From the NCBI RefSeq assembly GCF_045679555.1, contig NC_092091.1, forward strand, positions 12,115,918 to 12,179,917: a stretch of 64,000 nt of DNA. Direction: 5' to 3'. The notes beneath the pieces are model-generated. The model was not told the origin of the DNA and did no database searches. It was given only the letters and a program-made list of their open reading frames with translations. Every line of letters starts with the position of its first letter. Position 1 is the first letter of the stretch. This DNA comes from Salvelinus alpinus (lineage: Eukaryota > Chordata > Actinopteri > Salmoniformes > Salmonidae). The position numbers and the translations under genes were made by a program. Positions 61,926-64,000 of the stretch are shown here, piece by piece.

Positions 61926-64000
61926 TTTTGGAGACTTTTCAGTAGTTTTTGTTGTACATGGTTAACATCCACTCAGAACATATTCCCTTCATCCATGTTC
62001 ATTGAAGAACAAGGAACAGTCATCAAAGGTGGAAGAAAAATGAGGAAAGTCATTTCTAGCCACCAGATTCATGCTCTGAACGGGAATATCTTGAATCATC
62101 ATCATGGATAGCGAGACCTTCCACTGTAGACACACATTTCTCAAGTACAGAACTATAGAAATGATCCCTGAAAGAATAGTCTTGTTGTAGAAGTTGTTGT
62201 GATCAAGGTGGAGCATCTTGAAAAGAGCATTTGCACCACCGGTTTGTGTTGCATTCTCAGCATCAACAGTTGTTGCAATCAAATTATAGTAATTATGGAG
62301 AATTGCGAGGTTCCTCAAATGAGAAATATAGTCAACGATGCTGGTTGCCAACAGGTAAAATATGACCTAATGTTGGTGGACAGCCATCCATATTTCAAAG
62401 CCGGTTATTTTTGTGGAATTCTACCCCTTTTAAACATTGTGTGTTTTAGCTATAGACGTATGGGTTGTACCATCAGATTTGTTTTTGTCTTCCACATCCA
62501 GTGGTACCAAGAGTTTGTCTGTGTGATTAACGGGAGCTGAGTTAGAGCTGTGTTCGTGAGACGAAGACGGATCCCGAAGGGACCCAGGCCGTTTTTAAAA
62601 ATAATTTTTACAAAAACATCTGTAGAAACAGAATGGTTTGAATTACAAACTACTAAACCCTATCTATGAAAAGCTGAGACTCTATCGAACATGCACATGT
62701 AACATGTTTTGCTCTATGACGCTCACAAGCTACACAAGAGTTGTTAGAAGGTACAGGCTTCTTCTACGTAGAATATCAAAGGAATGTCAAAGGTTGTCCT
62801 GAAAGGAAAATGGTAAAACACCTCATTGTGAAACTAAATATAAGGGTTGGACATGGAGATAAATGAAAGTCGGAAAACTAAAAAGAAGATTTATACTGGG
62901 GTCTCAGGACTGATTCTATTGGATTTATTTTATTACCAATAAGAATTTTGGAGACTTTTCAGTAGTTTTTGTTGTACATGGTTAACATCCACTCAGAACA
63001 TATTCCATTCATCCATGTTCATTGAAGAACAAGGAACAGTCATCAAAGGTGGAAGAAACATGAGCAAAGTCATTTCTAGCCACCAGATTCATGCTCTGAA
63101 CGGGAATATCTTGAATCATCATCATGGATAGTGAAACCTTCCACTTTATACACACATTTCTCAAGTAAAGAACTATAGACATGATCCCTGAAAGTATAGT
63201 CTTGGTGTAGAACTTGTTGTGATCAAGGTGGAGCATCTTGAAAAGAGCATTTGCACCACCGGTTTGTGTTGCATTCTCAGCATCAACAGTTGTTGCAATA
63301 AAATTATGTTAATTATGGAGAATTGCGAGGTTCCTCAAATGAGAAATATGGTCAACGATGTTGGTTGCCAACAGGTAAAATATGACCTAATGTTGGTGGA
63401 CAGCCATCCATATTTCAAAGCTGGTTATTTTGTGGAATTCTACCCCCTTTTAAACATTGTGTGTTTTAGCTATAGACGTAGGGATTGTACCATCAGATTT
63501 GTCTTTGTCTTCCGCATCCAGTGGTACCAAGAGTTGGTCTGTGTGATTAACGGGGGCTGAGATAGAGCTGTGTTCGTGAGACAAAGATGGATCCCGAAGG
63601 GGCCAAGGCCCGGGTCTTTTTTTTACAAAAACATCTGTAGAAACAGAATGGTTTGAATTACAAACTACTAAAACCTATCTATGAAAAGCTGAGACTCTAT
63701 CGAACATGCACATGTAACATGTTTTGCTCTATGACGCTCACAAGCTACACAAGAGTTGTTAGAAGGTACAGGCTTCTTCTACGTAGAATATCAAAGGAAG
63801 GTCAAAGGTTGTCCTGAAAGGAAAATGGTAAAACACCTCATTGTGAAACTAAATATAAGGGTTGGACATGGAGATAAATGAAAGTCGGAAAACTAAAAAA
63901 TAGATTTATGCTGGGGTCTCAGGACTGATTCTTAAGGATTTATTTTATTACCGATAAGAATTTTGGAGACTTTTCAGTAGTTTTTGTTGTACATGGTTAA
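61926..64000. repeat. Units 60-61 and the start of unit 62: divergent F-like units
   Basis: Unit 60 is 1,020 bp. Its middle is C-like (CCGGTTATTTTTGTGG, CCACATCCAGTGG, GGGAGCTGAGTTAG), and its GC-rich patch is replaced by A/T-rich sequence at 62591-62610. Unit 61 (1,015 bp) has private changes such as ATAGTGAAACC and GATGTTGGTTGCC. Both share GAGGTTCCTCAAATG, found nowhere else here. From 63961 the next unit begins with the F opening. The rise in private changes could mean the array edge is near, but the window does not show it. Confidence 0.85.

Larger units (their letters stand above)
1..64000. repeat. Tandem array of a ~1,013-bp satellite/macrosatellite unit (61 units plus part of a 62nd)
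   Basis: The same sequence recurs head to tail from first to last base. I set the unit start at the CTGGGGAGACATTTCAG-like motif (base 1). Unit starts by my reading: 1, 1014, 2027, 3040, 4053, 5066, 6081, 7095, 8108, 9121, 10133, 11146, 12160, 13173, 14187, 15200, 16213, 17226, 18239, 19254, 20268, 21268, 22279, 23292, 24304, 25317, 26330, 27343, 28356, 30035, 31048, 32726, 33740, 34742, 35754, 36766, 37779, 38792, 40632, 41644, 42657, 43669, 44680, 45693, 46705, 47718, 48730, 49744, 50759, 51774, 52789, 53804, 54819, 55834, 56849, 57864, 58879, 59894, 60910, 61926, 62946, 63961. Units are 1,000-1,020 bp except the three enlarged by a LINE. Differences between units are mostly point changes plus indels of 1 to about 14 bp. 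The unit has no TE hallmark that I can see, and I do not recognise the family. Confidence 0.98.

Noticed and set aside
1-64000. rDNA, 5S, snRNA or histone gene cluster
   Set aside because: The unit contains no stretch I recognise from rRNA, 5S, U-snRNA or histones, although the tandem layout first suggested one.
1-64000. CRISPR array or bacterial repeat region
   Set aside because: The repeat is the whole 1-kb unit with no spacers, and the LINE and SINE are eukaryotic.
1-64000. The known salmonid Y-linked tandem repeat OtY1
   Set aside because: As I recall, that repeat has a much longer unit of several kilobases. I have no sequence basis for linking them, although sex linkage remains testable.
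1-64000. Assembly artefact as the full explanation
   Set aside because: Units carry distinct linked variants, mosaic boundaries and nested insertions, which a looped assembly error would not create. The exact number of F units could still be wrong.

Overview
The window is one uninterrupted head-to-tail tandem array of a unit of about 1,013 bp. It holds 61 complete units plus the first 40 bases of a 62nd, and the array runs past both ends. I see no single-copy DNA, no convincing protein-coding host gene, and no rRNA, tRNA or CRISPR locus. The only sequences that are not the repeat unit are three copies of a 5'-truncated L2/CR1-type LINE, in units 29, 31 and 38, and one tRNA-derived SINE nested in the third of these.

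The LINE 3' tail (a TTAAATAAAGG-type end with an A-rich run) and the SINE (tRNA-like head, tail reading CTGCTAAATGACTTAAAT) are of the kind common in salmonid and related teleost genomes. I therefore infer a salmonid-like teleost. This is recognition from memory, not a database match, and the array itself is a satellite or macrosatellite that I cannot name.

Layout. Units 1-17 (1-17225) are mostly an alternation of two unit types, A and B, which gives a dimeric higher-order period near 2,026 bp; C-type units or chimeras break it at units 6, 12 and 14. Units 18-22 (17226-22278) are mixed variants (B', C, D, E). Units 23-47 (22279-49743) mix a second A subtype (A2) with B and E units and contain all the transposon insertions. 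Units 48-59 (49744-61925) are a highly uniform block with a 1,015-bp period (F type). Units 60-61 (61926-63960) are more divergent.

Type definitions, on the + strand at equivalent offsets. A: ACAGCCATCC, then GACGTAGGGATTG, then CGCATCCAGTGGTACAAAG. B: ACAGCTATCC, GACGTATGGGTTG, CTCATCCAGTGGTACC. C and E: a shifted AGTTATTTTTGTGG segment. D: a short deletion giving TTTTAGGGGTTG. A2: A with TTGAAAAGAG and AGTAAAGAAC. F: A2-like with TTTTGGAGACTTTT at the start and GGCCAAGGCCCGGG in the GC-rich patch.

The LINE sits at exactly the same base of the unit, with the same truncation point and the same ATGAC target duplication, in all three carriers. One insertion therefore became three by amplification of the array. 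The flanking variants then recombined, and the SINE entered one copy later. The window is mainly a record of unequal exchange and gene conversion, not of genes working together.
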